Position numbers and translations under genes: made by a program. Of a DNA stretch of 64,000 nucleotides, positions 34,341 through 47,859 are shown piece by piece (position 1 is the stretch's first letter; every line of letters starts with the position of its first letter). Under the pieces are notes generated by a model. That model did not search any database. It was not told where the DNA came from and was given only the letters and a program-made list of their open reading frames with translations. Origin of the DNA: Xanthostigma xanthostigma (taxonomy: Eukaryota; Arthropoda; Insecta; Raphidioptera; Raphidiidae); contig OY754465.1 of NCBI GenBank assembly GCA_963575645.1, positions 48,014,401-48,078,400 on the forward strand, written 5' to 3'.

Positions 34341-35000
34341 TAATGCTCTGGATGTCATAGGATTATTTTTTGATTTATCTTTATACATAAAAATTACGTG
34401 TCACATGTTTGTCCGCGATGAACTTCTAAACTACTGAACCGATTTTAAATATGATTTGCACACCGTGTGCAATTCGACCCAACTTGAAAGATAGGATAGC
34501 TTACATTTCAATTTATAGTCGCAATATTATTTTATTGCAAATTATTTGTCTATTCCTTGACAGTCATAATTATCTGTTGACTGGATTGAGTGAATAGAGT
34601 CAATAGATGGCGCAACGTTTCATATAAGCTACAATTCAATAGCATAACCACCACGTGTTGCTGAGCAGCTCCAAAGGATTCTAACAGATGGCGATACCTG
34701 TTGACTGGATTGAGTGAATATTCAATAGATGGCGCAGCTCCAAAGGATTCTAACAGATAGCGATACCTGTTGACTGGATTGAGTGAATATTCAATAGATG
34801 GCGCAACGTTTCATATAAGCTACAATTCAATAGCATAAGCACCACGTGTTGCTGCGGTTAAGGTATCAAGCACGACGGCGCAGCCGGAGTGCTCGAATAT
34901 ATATATATTATCGCGTTAAAATAAAAACGCTTTTCGTGGAGACCAACTTTGCAACGGTGGAAATCTACAAATTCGAGCGAAGCCGAACCGGGCCGATAGT
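34341..35000 (+). mobile_element. Helitron-like element with internal minisatellite
   Basis: The 5' part (CTTTATACATAAAAATTACG, then AACTACTGAACCGATTTTAA) and the 3' part (AATTCGAGCGAAGCCGAACCGGGCCGATAGT) fit insect non-autonomous Helitron-type repeats. The 3' CTAG is changed to ATAG. The interior holds tandem units. Confidence 0.5.
34570..34860 (+). repeat. Minisatellite, about 3 variable units
   Basis: CTGTTGACTGGATTGAGTGA occurs at about 34576, 34698 and 34767, each followed by TCAATAGATGGCGCA and optional blocks (GTTTCATATAAGCTACAATT; AGCTCCAAAGGATTCTAACA). Units differ by presence of whole blocks. Confidence 0.85.
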
Positions 35001-36039
35001 ATAATATAAAACGTGAGCAGTTACCATGAATAAATAAACAGAAAGTTGAGCGAAGAAAATATTATATCGACGCAGATTTATTAAAAAAAATGAGTTAAAT
35101 ATCAGATATTTGAAAAAATAAACAAAAATGAGCTGATTGTTTTTAACGTGTTTAGGATATTTGTATAAATTAATAAAATAATAATATAATATTTTGAAAA
35201 TTGTTCATTGACAACAAAATTGTAAAAAGGGACTAATCTATTCTCATGTATTTTTATGAAACCGTATCAGAATATAATAATATTTACAATTTTTCAACGA
35301 AACACCGATCTAGAAATTGTTCTGCCTCAATGTTTTACATTTTTTTTTATTTAGCACGTGCTCAGAAATGCATGAAATGTTTTTCAATACGTTCATTTTT
35401 TTCAAATTTATTGACGAAATGGAAGAGTGGACAAATCATGATGTACAATTTTACTGTCAATAAGCAATTTCAAAATTTAAGAAAAAATATATTGAACCTT
35501 GAATAATAGTTTAATTTCGAGTATACATTTATTTTCAAAATGAAACTATTATACAAATTGAATGAGTGGTTCATTATATTTATGACATGTAAAATAATTA
35601 TTAATTATACTTACACAAATCTAATTAATAATATCTTTAGTAATATAATTATCGCAATTATTGCAATAATAAACTTAACATTTATAAATAATATCTAATA
35701 TCTAAATAAAATACTGTATTCTATTCAAATATACTATAGTCAAATATTTTAATGATAATATATTAGGTAAATGTGTTGACTGTACTCTTGATTCTTGAAG
35801 ATGAATATTTCAATCAGTTTACGACATTCAATCAACACATAATTATCATTAAATTTATATTTGATATAGATTTCACACAGAACTTCGAGATTAATGTATT
35901 TGTTTAACAATAATTTCTGACACTAAAATATCTAAATTAGTTCCTGCTGACACAAAATTCACAAAAAGTGGTGTAGAATCTCACAACATGTAGGTAGTAA
36001 AAACCGAGTAATGCATAAAGAGAACGCGAATGAAGTAAA
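35001..36039. other. Intergenic, nothing supported
   Basis: AT-rich DNA with no protein-like ORF. Confidence 0.4.
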
Positions 36040-36437
36040 GACCGCTGCACACGAGGCAGTTTTTGTCAGATTTGTTGCTAGATTTGCTGCTGGATTCCAA
36101 GCGTGCTACGGCGCTAGATTTGTGATGGTTTTTATGTGTTATGCTTCACACGATGCGTGCTTTTAAACTGGGTTTGTAGATGGTTTTGGTGCGCGCACAG
36201 TGACAGTTCGAATATGTTCGATGTTTATTGTCTCTGAACAGAGCACACGCTATGACGCCATGTTTGTTTATGACTATTACCCATGACGCTCACGCGACAA
36301 GATACTGTTTTCGGATTGGTTCCTGCTCAAAATCAGCACAGAAACAAGTACGAAAAATAGCCCCGTTTCTAATTTCTATCCTCGCAGCCAACACAAATCC
36401 CAGCAGTGATTCCGTGGCAAAACCAGCCTCGTGTGAC
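36040..36437. mobile_element. Copy 4 of the 'ACACGAGGCT' MITE family
   Basis: Left end GACCGCTGCACACGAGG; right end GGCAAAACCAGCCTCGTGTGA. The interior follows copy 1 (GTCTCTGAACAGAGCACAC, GACAAGATACTGTTTTCGGA). Confidence 0.7.
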
Positions 36438-38215
36438 TTTAGTAAATTTTGATATTTTAATTGGAGGAAGCCTTTTTATCATAATTTTTACTAATGTGAA
36501 ACGTCACTCTAGACTTAACTCTTTTAGCTATCAAAAAAATTATATTAAATAAATTTTGTGTTCCTACTCTGCTACACTTATTCAATTTATTGTACTTTGC
36601 GTTTTTTGATGAGCCGTTATGAATTATTTTTGAATTTTCTCTTTCAATTTTGTTTCTTTTTTTGTCAGGAACGTATACCTAATAATTGTATACACTTTGT
36701 GAATAAACTAATTGTTACACATACACTTTTTTTAGTTGGGTCAATTACTCAGTTAGTAAACAATTTCCCCTTTCAACTGCACCAATGTATAATATACATA
36801 CGACTTCCTAAAAAAGAATAGACCGCTAAATACAAAAGTGTTACTGGATTATTTAGAAATTTTGCTGTTATCTATATTTAGAGAAACTATATTCAATTTA
36901 AAATAAGATTTATAAAATGATTTTTTTTCCATTTAGTTAATATAAAATTTTGGTTTTTGAATTTGTTATAAATTGAAAGAATGATTTTTGGTGTTAATAA
37001 CTTGTGAAAATATTACTCTAAACAAAGTTCATGCGACTCAACAAACTGTATTGTTCTATGATTTTAACAGTCTTTCCAGAAATAATATGTTTAAATTAAC
37101 GATAATTATTTCAATATTTTAAACAAATATTTTAGTGCAGCCCAACATTTTTCAATTTCTTTTCTATTGTATAGACTAGATACATATATTTACTACTAAG
37201 AATAACTGAATATATTGTATATTTTTACTATTTATATTTGCACTAGCATAAACAGTTTGCTCAATTAATTAGAGAATAATATAAGCTGGTGGGATTATCT
37301 GAAAACTGTTTTTATCAGTTTTATGGCTTCTGTGATGATTCAACACGCTGAATTGTTCGAAAATGACGGCCTTGTTGTCTACTATATGTTATGCTTAAGA
37401 AAGGTTGGAAATTATAATTGTGGCAAGTTCAATTTCAGTAAAGAATCATCCCAAATTCATTCGAAAAAGTTAAGTAACCTATTGGGTCGTCATTTTATAA
37501 TTTTAATTATACAGAAACACAAACCTTTCCAAATTGCATGATTTGTCAAGGAAAGAAATATGATTATACTCTTATTTATTATAACTTTTATTTAAAGTCT
37601 GTGATATAAAAACTTTGTTTTTTATTTCAAAACAATACTCTTTTTTTGCATAAATAATAGTCTGGGACTCAAGCTAATGAACAAATATCATAAAAATCAG
37701 ATAAGAATAAAAATAGCATTGATACGTTTTTTTGCTGCAGTGTTGTTTTATGAACAGTTTTGATAAAAAAAATGGCTCACAACTTATTGATCCAATTTTT
37801 CACTTCACACTGTTTTAAGTCTGTTTTGTTTATAGCGGAGACGCTAATCTTATTTATCAGCAGCATTTATTATTATTATTATAATATAAATTGGTCACTT
37901 TACTAGGCAAAGCGACTTTTTATGGTTTTCTCCATTTAATCGAGCAGAGTTCTTTTTTATCGCAGCAACTTCTGTGTAAAATATTTTGTTAGATCTACAT
38001 ATTTTGCCTTCATTATTTATGTACACTAATTTGACGAGCTGAAGAAGCCGTTAACATTTTTCTCGAAAAGACGTCCATATCTGAAACAAAAAAAATATGT
38101 TTGTAGTTTTTCAGCCCTCACTTTTTAAGGTCCGTTATACGAATATTGATATTTGACATATTACAAGGAAGAAAATCAAATTTTTGTTAACACGTGCGGT
38201 CATGCGGATAACGGC
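36438..38215. other. Intergenic, nothing supported
   Basis: No gene, only short AT-rich ORFs. Confidence 0.4.
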
Positions 38216-38218
38216 TAG

Positions 38219-38458
38219 GGGGGCGTTCACCAATAACGTGAGGCGTTTAGGAGGGGGGGTGATCGAGCCGAACCTCACCCAATCACATGTGAGAGCAAGA
38301 AACAGGGTAAAATTACGAAAAAACTGGGTTAAATTAAGTAAACAATGTTTGTAAGAATAGATGGACGGGGTCGGGCAAAATCTCACGGCATCTCACCAAG
38401 GGGGGAGGGTGAGTCGAAAAATCGCCAATTTTGCCTCACGTAACTTGTGAACGCCCCC
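38219..38458. mobile_element. MITE with GGGGGCGTTCAC ends, 240 bp
   Basis: The ends GGGGGCGTTCACCAATAACG and its inverse CGTAACTTGTGAACGCCCCC face each other. TAG is present on both sides (38216-38218, 38459-38461), consistent with a 3-bp duplication of the PIF/Harbinger type. Confidence 0.8.
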
Positions 38459-38461
38459 TAG

Positions 38462-40189
38462 TATTAAATATTTTGATATGCATGGTCAACTACATAATAT
38501 GTTATCATTTAATGATTTTATTTATTTTCAAAACATTTTCGAAATTATAAAGTTTAAACTTTCTTGTAAAAATAAATAGAATAATAAACAATTTACCATC
38601 TCAACTTGCATTGATTATTGAGACTCTGAAGATGGAAATATATTTTTCGAAACGTTGGCCACAAGCGATACTCTGGTAAAGCTTATTTTTCAATTGTTCC
38701 TTAACCAAACAAATCTCCTTCAAAGAACAATAAACCCTTATAAAAAATACACCATTATTATATAAAAAAAACAACGTTATAGCATAATATATCTTGTCGC
38801 CGATTTTCCCCAAAAACAATAGGGCGCTTCATATTAGCATGTGTAACCTGTTCACAGACGCACAGATCTTTTCCAAAAATATGATTCCATTCAGACAGTT
38901 GTGATGTTGGAATGGTAAAATTATTATCCAAATTCACTAAATTAATAACTGGATAAATTTCAAGTTTTGATTCACACACAACTCTCGCTCTACTGAAGGT
39001 TCAAGTCTAGCGTTATCTAAGGTACAAAATTAGCTCTCTAATACTAAAAAACACTCACAAATTTTAAGATGAGAAAGATTGATTGTTTGGATATGTCACT
39101 GTAAAATAAGTGATAATTCAGTCGCCGCGATAACGGAAGATGCGGGTTTGGATAATGCATTTTTCTAATGTTGCATTATAACTTCAACACTGGTTGTTTC
39201 ATAATATAATAGCAAACTATAGGTATCTATTTGTGTAGTTAAAATCAATTTCATAACTGTGTTCCTTTAAAGTCGTTAAGAACGGACCTCGCGAACCTAA
39301 GCTTAGATCCGCCCTTCTTTCTATTCAGTACAAAAATGCGTTAGATTTTCAAACGGCTCCCAACCAAATTATTATTATCACATGTTTTAATTGTTTAACA
39401 CACCGAGGGAAGGTCAATACTTTGCGTGTTTCGATGTCTGCAGACGATTTCCGTATTCTTCAAGAGAGATACCAACTTGTAATAACTTAATTTCACTTTA
39501 ATAAAGAAAATAAACTGAACACGCGTTCTGCTATCAAATAATTATTTTGTTTCTGTAATTAATTTTTCATGCTTAAGTCCCTCTGAATTTCTTGACGATA
39601 TATTCATAGAGGTCAAAATAATTGATTATACAGATAATTAAATCTGTTTGGTCAGAGTAACATAAGGAATTTAAAAAAAATATTATTCCACAACAGGTTT
39701 TTGAACAGCCTTTGTTTTAGGTTGTAAGGAAAATTAAAGATGGTTATATTATGATTTTTCTTTTTAAATTGAAGTTGTATTATTAATATAGCCTAGTCAA
39801 GAAGTGAAATATAGCAGAAAAATTCGATTCGGAAAAATATTTCGAAAAAGAAGTTTTTTATTACTTTGCCGATAAAAAATTGAATTTGTTATTAACAAAA
39901 AACGAAAAGACAAAAAAAAGCCCCTCAGATTTTTGGCAATTATTTAAAAACTATAAGCCTTAGCGAAAATTGCATAAAGGATTCTTAAAGAGGAAAAAAT
40001 TTTCAATAATAAAGTCCCACTCCTGAAACTTAGTTCAGAAGCAAACAAAAAAAAAACTTTTTTAGTACCAAGTAGTGACGTCTGTTAGAATTCGCTCAAA
40101 ACTATTAGTTCAGAAGCAAATCTGGTAGTGATTTTTTCAAAGCTACTAGTTCAGACGCTGGGTCGCAAATGAAATACATTTTTCAGAAT
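38462..40189. other. Intergenic, nothing supported
   Basis: No coding signal recognised. ACTCTGAAGATGGAAATAT...CGAAACG at 38620-38660 is a phrase seen in retroelement UTRs. Confidence 0.35.
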
Positions 40190-40230
40190 TATATCTATTA
40201 CACCCGGGTGAAACCGGGACAGCCGCTAGT
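40190..40230 (+). mobile_element. Helitron 3' terminus
   Basis: CCCGG...CCGGG hairpin at 40203-40218, then ACAGCCG and CTAG|T (40226-40229). A hairpin 7-11 nt before CTRR with T after it is the classic Helitron end. The extent to the left is unclear. Confidence 0.6.
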
Positions 40231-41660
40231 ATTAAATAAAATATTAAGGTGTAAATAGATCACGTGCGCATGTGATGTATTTAAATACCTAAATAAAACT
40301 GGTACAATCTGGTGTGAGTACGGAATATCGTGAGAAATCACATAATTATGTATTATTAATTAATTAATGGGCGTGTGCGTGGACAGGTTTGTCGTGGTGA
40401 GAGCGGCCTGTGCAATGTATAGTCTGATCAGATAAAACGCATTTCTGCGATTATGAAGGCTACAATTTACTAAGAATAAAAGATTACAAAGGTTGCCTCG
40501 TTCCATCTGACCAATCCGCGTAAGCGCAGGTATGACTCCAGTTCGTGGATCGTTCATATATCAATATCAAAAATGCCATTTAAATTGATCTATGACTATA
40601 TTAAAAGTTCAATTGAATCTAAATAGTACTCTGTCCCTTGATTTCTTCCACATTTTTGTTAAATACTGCCATTAAAGTTTATAAACACAAGCCGTTGCCA
40701 CGCAATCAATTGACAGGTCCGTCGGATGACGTCATCCCACTACTATTCAACGGAACGAAACAATTTCTGTAATCTAGTAGCTTTGAAGGTTACTATTTTG
40801 CACCCCCTGATTACACCTAACTTACTGATCTTGTTTCACTGCGTTGCTAATTGAAATAAAATGTATTGACGAATTATTGAATTATGTTCAACGGTCCATT
40901 TTGAAATTCGACTTTGAACTTTATGTTCTAAGAATACTTTACCAATCATGCCACTAATATTTATTTAGCTAGATAATAAAAATACTGAATTAAAATTTAC
41001 AAGTATAAATCATGAAAATGGTCATACCATTTTGATCGAACGTTGATAAAACTTGACGAAAATTGGTCATGATTGTTACTAACCTGTGAATTCTACTAGG
41101 AAAAAGTGAATAAAGACTAGAAATATACAGACATATTTCGTTTTTATAAATTTACGTAAATGGTACGTTTTTTTGCAGACACTCTATAAAATAACTGGAT
41201 TTTAGGCGGTAGTAAAATGACTGATTTAACACTAGGGCGTCAAGAAAAATAAACGTAAGCGATCTTACCAATTCAATGGTCATTTTCATAAACTACCTAA
41301 GCCTACATTAGATATGCAAGTAAAATGAAGATGATTTGACTCTAAACATTTCCCCAAAATCGCAAAATTATGAAAATTCGAGGAAAGATTTATATAAGTA
41401 TGATTATACACAATCTGCCAAAATTGCATCTTTGTGCGATGACTGGAATTTGTTAAAAAACTGTGTTTCATGAGTTTTTTGCTTTTATCTTGTCAAAATT
41501 CAATATTGTAACAATGGAAAAGTTCTTATAATTTTCGAATTAGTGGAAACTGAGTACGTCATTTTATTGGCCTATCAAACTACATGAAAAACAACAATAG
41601 GCGTTTGTTACACAATTTAAATTTAACAAAAATGCGTCAGTCTCTCACGCTTTAGAATTG
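40231..41660. other. Intergenic, nothing supported
   Basis: No gene or delimited element seen. Confidence 0.4.
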
Positions 41661-41900
41661 AATTCTATGTGGAATTTGTTACCGTGGCTGGAGAAAATGC
41701 TATGTATATACACAGTACGCACTGCGCATGCGTGTAGAGTGCGCATGACGCTTTGATAGAGAAAGTAGTAACGATTCTTCCACTCTTTTCTCTCAATTGT
41801 CGGTTGAAGTCGGAGAAGGGGAAGCGTTTCACTTTTCGTCTGATGCAGACCATTTTACCGCCCTAGCGTGCCTAAAAACGTTTCGCTTCAAAAATGTTTA
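41661..41900 (+). repeat. Dispersed repeat family 'ACGAAAAGTGAAACGCTT', copy 2
   Basis: Contains GCGCATGCGTGTAGAGTGCG, GGTTGAAGTCGGAGAAGGGG, AAGCGTTTCACTTTTCGTCT and TACCGCCCTAGCG, the inverse order and strand of 30930-31110. Confidence 0.7.
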
Positions 41901-44347
41901 AAATATTCTCAAAATGAGGTGAAAGCCAACTATGTATTTTGTATGGTGCGTACGTTGCAAAAAGTTTACTATATTTCTCGGCCATAATGATATTTTTTGA
42001 CTCGTGTGACTGTTAAAACGAACATCTGTCAAATTATAGTTCATTACATCCTAAATATATAAATTATTTTATAACACGAACATGTAAAATGATTTCCATG
42101 GGTACGGACTGTGCGTAAACAGTCGCATTATGAGTCTGGTATAAAAAGTGTTTTTTTTTACATTTACATTTATTACATTTATTATTTCGTTTTTCATTTT
42201 TTACTTACGGCTGCCAATTTTTATTCTCATTCGTTTACATGTCCTCGTTATAAAAATTATCGTGGGAAGTTGCCTGCTTTTTAAAACTAGTGTCCGGTGA
42301 GGGAGCGTTTATTTCAAAAAAACATCTTCTCAGACTTGTTATGCAAACTAATTTATCAATGTGACAAAAAATGCAATTGAAAAGTTTTTTATGGACAGTT
42401 TAAAAGCTATTTCCAGAAAATAGTTGTCACGTCAATATTGCTATGATTATGAAGTGCTGTATATTAAAGATAATATTGTATTCAGTAAGTGTTAGATAAA
42501 TAATAGTAATATTAATCAATAAATTTTGAACAATTGATCAGTTATCATTTCTGATCATTCGGTAGAAATTCATTCATACAATCTTACTGGATTTAGCTTA
42601 CAATTACTCACCTAATACTATATGTGGATCATTATTAGAATTTGTATTTTTATGATTTACTTTTTCGTTTTATGATGAAATGTTTTTATGAACAACATTT
42701 AATAATAGTTTAATCAATTAGATGATATTTTATTTTACTTTTGTGAAATTGCAAAAAAAAACTGTTCCGAAATGTCGGCACTAAATAAATACATATTTCA
42801 AAACTGTAAAATTTTTTAATTGCCAATCATCCTGCCGTTAAGTCTTGATTATTTATCAAATTTAGTAAAAAAATAAAAATAGGTAGGCATTTTAATATAA
42901 ATAAAAATATCAATTCTTAAAAACACTTCAAAATTTATTTTGACAATAATTTAAACGCATCATCTGTTGATAAGAGTTGAAAACGTTGATCGCCTTAGCT
43001 GTTAAGCGTCCATCAAAAGTTGATAAGTATTTCAATTAGCAAGAACAGTAATTAAGATTATTTTTTATAGAAAAAGAAATAGAAACGTAATAATTGTACA
43101 AAATTGTCGGTTTAGCAGACAGCGGAACTGAGTCACTTCATTTTAACATCAAATCAAAAATAAACGATGGTTGTGATTCCTTGAATGAAAATTTAAATTT
43201 ATAGTTTCATGAAGTTATGCATAACTTTGCTGAAATCTAATGAAAGACATCTCAAAAAAGCAACTGTATTCAGTGGTTTTGTTTCGAAAATTTTGAGTAA
43301 AAAATAAATTGATGTGTTAATAGATGGACTAAAGAAACTTATTAAAATTAGAATTTCGCTATTCTTTGAATTATTTAATAATATTTTTGCGGAGTTTACA
43401 CAAGTCAACAAATTATTGTGAAAATACATAGGTAATTATTTTCAAAAAGATGACATCATTTAACAAGTTTAATCTGTTTGTTATAATAAAAGAGACCACA
43501 TATTTTTTTACGACTGAAAGCTTTTTTATTGTTGAAAGAAGAAAAAACCTCTTTAGCACCAATTGTAAGCAAAAATTTGTATTCAATTTTTGGAAATGCA
43601 AATAAATATATATTATTGTTATGTATTCAAATACAATGTCGGATTCCACAGACTACGAAAAATGTATTTGTATTTGAATACAATTAGTCCGTATTCAATT
43701 ACCGACAGTATCCTGTATCCGGATGTAGTCAATAGTCTCGACAAATATTTTTTACGAAGAGCTATTAATACCGCTAGTCTAGCAGTATTTGCAATACCAA
43801 GTTGTACATTAGCGACATTAAAAAAATCATCCAAATAGACGGTATACTTTGTGTTTTGTACATATTATTAAATACACAAGTAATAGTATCCGTATCCGAT
43901 ACTCCAATATTACTGCCTGCCTCCGTATCCAACTCTGTTCGTAATTATCGTTATCGTTATTATCGTAATTAATATTCACAGAAATAGTTTCTAGTGTACG
44001 TTTGTAATAAGTATTATTTTGTGCAGTTGATGGTTTGATTTAATGTCAAATAAATTCATTAATTACAGGTTTGGAAACTGCTCATTAATGTATATTTTTA
44101 TGTTATTATCTTATAATCTCCTGGGAACTTATTATTTCTTTATATGTTTTACAATTGCAATATATATAAAAGTAAGCATTTCATAATGACAAATCTCCAT
44201 TTAGCACGGCCTGTAATTGGTCAAGGATATTCCTACAATTAAAATTGTTCGTTGATTTCTACGAAATTACAGAACAATGTTACGGAGATTTATAAGACTA
44301 TTTATTTCTATCTACTTAAATTAAAAAATCGTGATATAAATGGTATT
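41901..44347. other. Intergenic, nothing supported
   Basis: AT-rich. 43640-43920 is rich in GTATTTGAATACA and GTATCCGTATCCGATA motifs, resembling repeat DNA. No gene seen. Confidence 0.4.
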
Positions 44348-44870
44348 TTAGGGTTCCGTACCTCAAAAGGAAAAAAGGAACATTTATAGAATCACTTCGT
44401 TGTCCGTCTGCCTGTCAAGACTCTTGGAAAACAAAACCTATAGGGTACTTCCAGTTGACCTAGAATCATGAAATTTGTCTTATCTCACAAACAGTAAGTT
44501 TGTAGTTACTTGCATCACAAAAAAATTAATGTTTTTAAACCGCAACAACATGCTACGTTACCATTACCGGTGCGTTTATACAGCACAATATGTGAACTCT
44601 CGCATACAACAAGGTACGACAACTAAGCTATCAGATATAGCCACGAGTTACAATACAGTTCAATAGTCCATTGCAATTACACGCTTAGTTGGCAAACTGA
44701 CCGCGACGTTTGTCGATGAATGGGGGACAACAGTTTTCCAACAGCTAAGCGGGAAAAATCTTTCAGACTCGATTCCCGTGATGGACGGACTATTTACATA
44801 CCTACAAGTTTGTATGGAACTCTCGGTGCGCGAGTACGACTCGCTCTTGACTGTTTTTTTTTGTCATACC
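44348..44870 (+). repeat. Long copy of the 'GTTCCGTACC' insect repeat
   Basis: Begins AGGGTTCCGTACCTCAAAAG, then TTGTCCGTCTGCCTGTCAAG, and ends TATGGAACTCTCGGTGCGCG and AGTACGACTCGCTCTTGACT. Both end blocks are well known from many insect genomes. The ends AGGGTTCCGTAC and GTATGGAACTCT are loosely inverted. Confidence 0.6.
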
Positions 44871-45404
44871 TTACTTTCATTTTCAACATTTTTGGCAGCT
44901 ATTTGTGTACCAAACTTCACTTTTTATCTAGGTAGTTTATGAAAATTACTGTTCGCGCCTATTTGTGTGTTTCATTACAGAACTAGTGTCGTTATATGGG
45001 TTACTTTACAGCTTTGCCTGCCTGCATATAAGGCAGGAACTATGACAAAAAAAAATAAAATAAAATATTCGAGGAGTATTGCGAGTAAATTGTTATCAAG
45101 TACTTTAGATTTATTAGTCAAATAGTTTTTGATTTGTGGACGTCCCTAGTAGCAATAATAACACATAATGTAAAATAATTTCTATATGTATCTAATTTTT
45201 TTACATACTAGATATTAAAATATAAATTCATATGTCGATCATCAATCTTCTAAACTGACAAGAGATTGCAAAAAATTAATATCATTCAGAACTGTCAGAC
45301 GTAGATTTCAACCGGCCTTGTTTAGCCGACGTTTTAATTTGATTTTACATTTTCTGATATGCGTGAATAAAACAAAATGAAACAGGACGTATGTAAATAT
45401 TTAC

Positions 45405-45530
45405 GTTACGCAGTAGCGTAGGGAATTAAAAAAAACAGTACACATTATCTTTAATCCACTTAAAACATTTCAAATCTAATTTGCTCTCTCCTGGGCCAAA
45501 AGCTGGGTACGCCCATGTTAACGTCATAGA
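45405..45530. repeat. Possible small MITE (CAGTAGCGTAGGG / GGGTACGCCCATG)
   Basis: GCAGTAGCGTAGGGAATT at 45411 and the inverted-looking AAGCTGGGTACGCCCATG at 45501 resemble the two ends of a common insect DNA element. No target duplication was found. Confidence 0.25.
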
Positions 45531-45969
45531 AAAAGACAAAGTTTTTGAAACAGAGATTGAATGCAAGTACAACAACCAATCCTATCATCGGAGAAATCAG
45601 GGAAATACATCGAAGAAAGAGACGCAGATATATTTTCAAAACGCTTTGTTGCCATCGCTCACCGCACATTGAGTAGATAGACAATGATTTAAATATAGTA
45701 AATTATAAAATATAATTATGACAATAACAAACATAAAAAAATTCCTACTACACTCAATCTAATACAATGAAAGGTTTCAGAATAATTTGTAGTTTAATTA
45801 AAAATAAATGTCTTCAGTCTGAAATTTTGGAGTTGATTTTCTGACACTATAAACGTATTAATGCAAATGAAAGTTGGTAAATTATAATTTCTCTCAGAAA
45901 AAGACTATATTTGACACTATACATTGCAGAAGCAAAAGTAGTATAATTGAAAAAAAAAAAAATGTAATA

Positions 45970-46080
45970 ATGGACCTGACCGATGGAATCGAATCTACGA
46001 TCTTTTGTGAGTTACGAGGCAAGTATTCTACCTCGCAGCCAATTCAGCTTGTTCAACAGCCAGTTTTTATCATATACGGT
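45970..46080 (-). repeat. tRNA-derived SINE fragment
   Basis: On the minus strand, GGCTGCGAGGTAGAATACTTGCCTCG then AGATTCGATTCC (B box, 45985-45995 on plus) look like the pol III head of a SINE. The plus-strand 112-codon ORF across it is a shadow. Confidence 0.5.
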
Positions 46081-47815
46081 ATACGTAAATTGCGACACGT
46101 TCATTACATCTTCAAACTTAAGAATTATCTTACCGTGCCAAAAGAAGTTTTACTTAAAAAAAAAACAGCAATCACGCTACTGCTGTTTGTGATCGGCAAG
46201 AATGTTGATTAAGGAAGCAAGTACACTATGTTATCTTTACTTAAAGGCGACCTTCGCCCAAAGAGTTTTGAAAGCTAAAGTTATTTTTTTATTCACTCAA
46301 TTACATCATATAATTGGCAAGTTCAGTATTATCTGAATACAGTAGATATTGGCAAATTCATAAAATATGACATTCTAATAATATTTAACATTCAAACATA
46401 ATATTTCAATATTCATGACCTAGTTTCAACAGAAAAAGGAAACTGTTGCTCAAATATACAAGAATCCTTTCAGTTTGCTGACTGGTTAATAACTAATCTT
46501 GACTTTTATATTATTTTGCTGTTGATTTATTTTTAAAATAAATTATTGGAATTATTAATAGTTCTGTCGTTAAAAACTATTTGTAACGTTTATCCAGTTG
46601 GAGGATCTACTTAATATGTTGCTTTCTTTTAGGTCAATATTTATTGTGTATTTTTTGAGTTACGATAAAATAACAGCAAGTTATAAACGCAATTTCCTAT
46701 AACTAATACACATTTACATAATAGTTTTGAAACTTTTATTTTATGTAATTTCATACAATGTTATATTATGTTCTTTTTACGAGGAAGTCAATATTTATTA
46801 TTTGTCGATACTTTTAAAATTGGCATCATATTGTGTCCTATAAGCTCCAAATAAATGTATATAATTGTTTCTATATATTATTATATTGAAATTTATTGAA
46901 GTTTCATTTAAAAAAAATTCCTAATTGCCCAAATGCTATCAGATATGATGTTGCGAGGATTCATCTGAATCTTGAGAAGGTTCGATTTAATATTCTTTTC
47001 TGATGATATTAAACATTATAATTGACAATAGCTGTATGATGCCGAGGTTTAAATCTGGATCGTAGATTTATGTTATTCATAGACTGCTAAACAGTGAAAA
47101 AAAAATCAAATCGGTTCACCAGTTCTTTTGCATATAAGTATAGATAACAGTTGATGTGAAATTGCCTTTCTCTATTTGCCAAATAATTTGTAAGTAATCT
47201 TTCTATGTATTTATATTTTTGGACAAATATAAAAAAATAATTATATTATAAAACAATTTACTGCGATTTACATATTAATTAAAAAGAAAATGCGCTACGA
47301 ATCCTGACCTTGACCGTGAACTTGAGAAAAATGGTTACGTACTTACAGGAAGTAAAACAAAATCTCTGAAGTGTATCACGAATATAGAATAATGTATTGA
47401 ATGTTTGAATTCATAACACAGGCCATGACATTGGCTTTGTAGTCCCTATTCCGTATATATAATAGCATCTTACGAAATATGAGTACACAGGAAATATTAT
47501 TAGGTTATGTCACGAACATACTGTGATAAGTAGTTTCACAAATGAATTCAATTCTACATTGATTGATTTGAGACCATGACAGTGAATCTACGCCACAGGT
47601 TAGTGGTGGCCGGAGGCAATGCTTCGCCTTGGATGGAAGTTATGCACGAGTGAGATGAAAACGCGGAACGAACGATTTATCTAAAAACTTAAGTTACTGG
47701 ATTAACCAAAAGTATCGCAATTCATTGTATAAGCCATTTGCTAGAGAGTGAGATAATAATGAAACCAACCCAGCATGGCTGCATGCAAACTGCCAGAAAA
47801 TAGTGATTTTAAATA
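46081..47815. other. Intergenic, nothing supported
   Basis: AT-rich, no gene. ATCAAATCGGTTCACCAGTT at about 47105 is a phrase typical of insect Helitron/LINE repeats. Confidence 0.35.
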
Positions 47816-47819
47816 GGCC

Positions 47820-47859
47820 GGCCGTACACGAACTGCTTGAAGCAGCCCGTGTACGGCCA
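47820..47859. repeat. Short GC-rich palindrome
   Basis: GGCCGTACACGAACTGCTT faces GAAGCAGCCCGTGTACGGCC: about 20-bp arms, two mismatches, almost no loop. Confidence 0.7.

Noticed and set aside
45460-45684. Minus-strand ORF with a hydrophobic stretch
   Set aside because: It overlaps a probable MITE end, has no splice partner and no recognised family.
45874-46212. 112-codon plus-strand ORF
   Set aside because: It runs across a tRNA-like SINE head on the other strand and has no domain or splice context.
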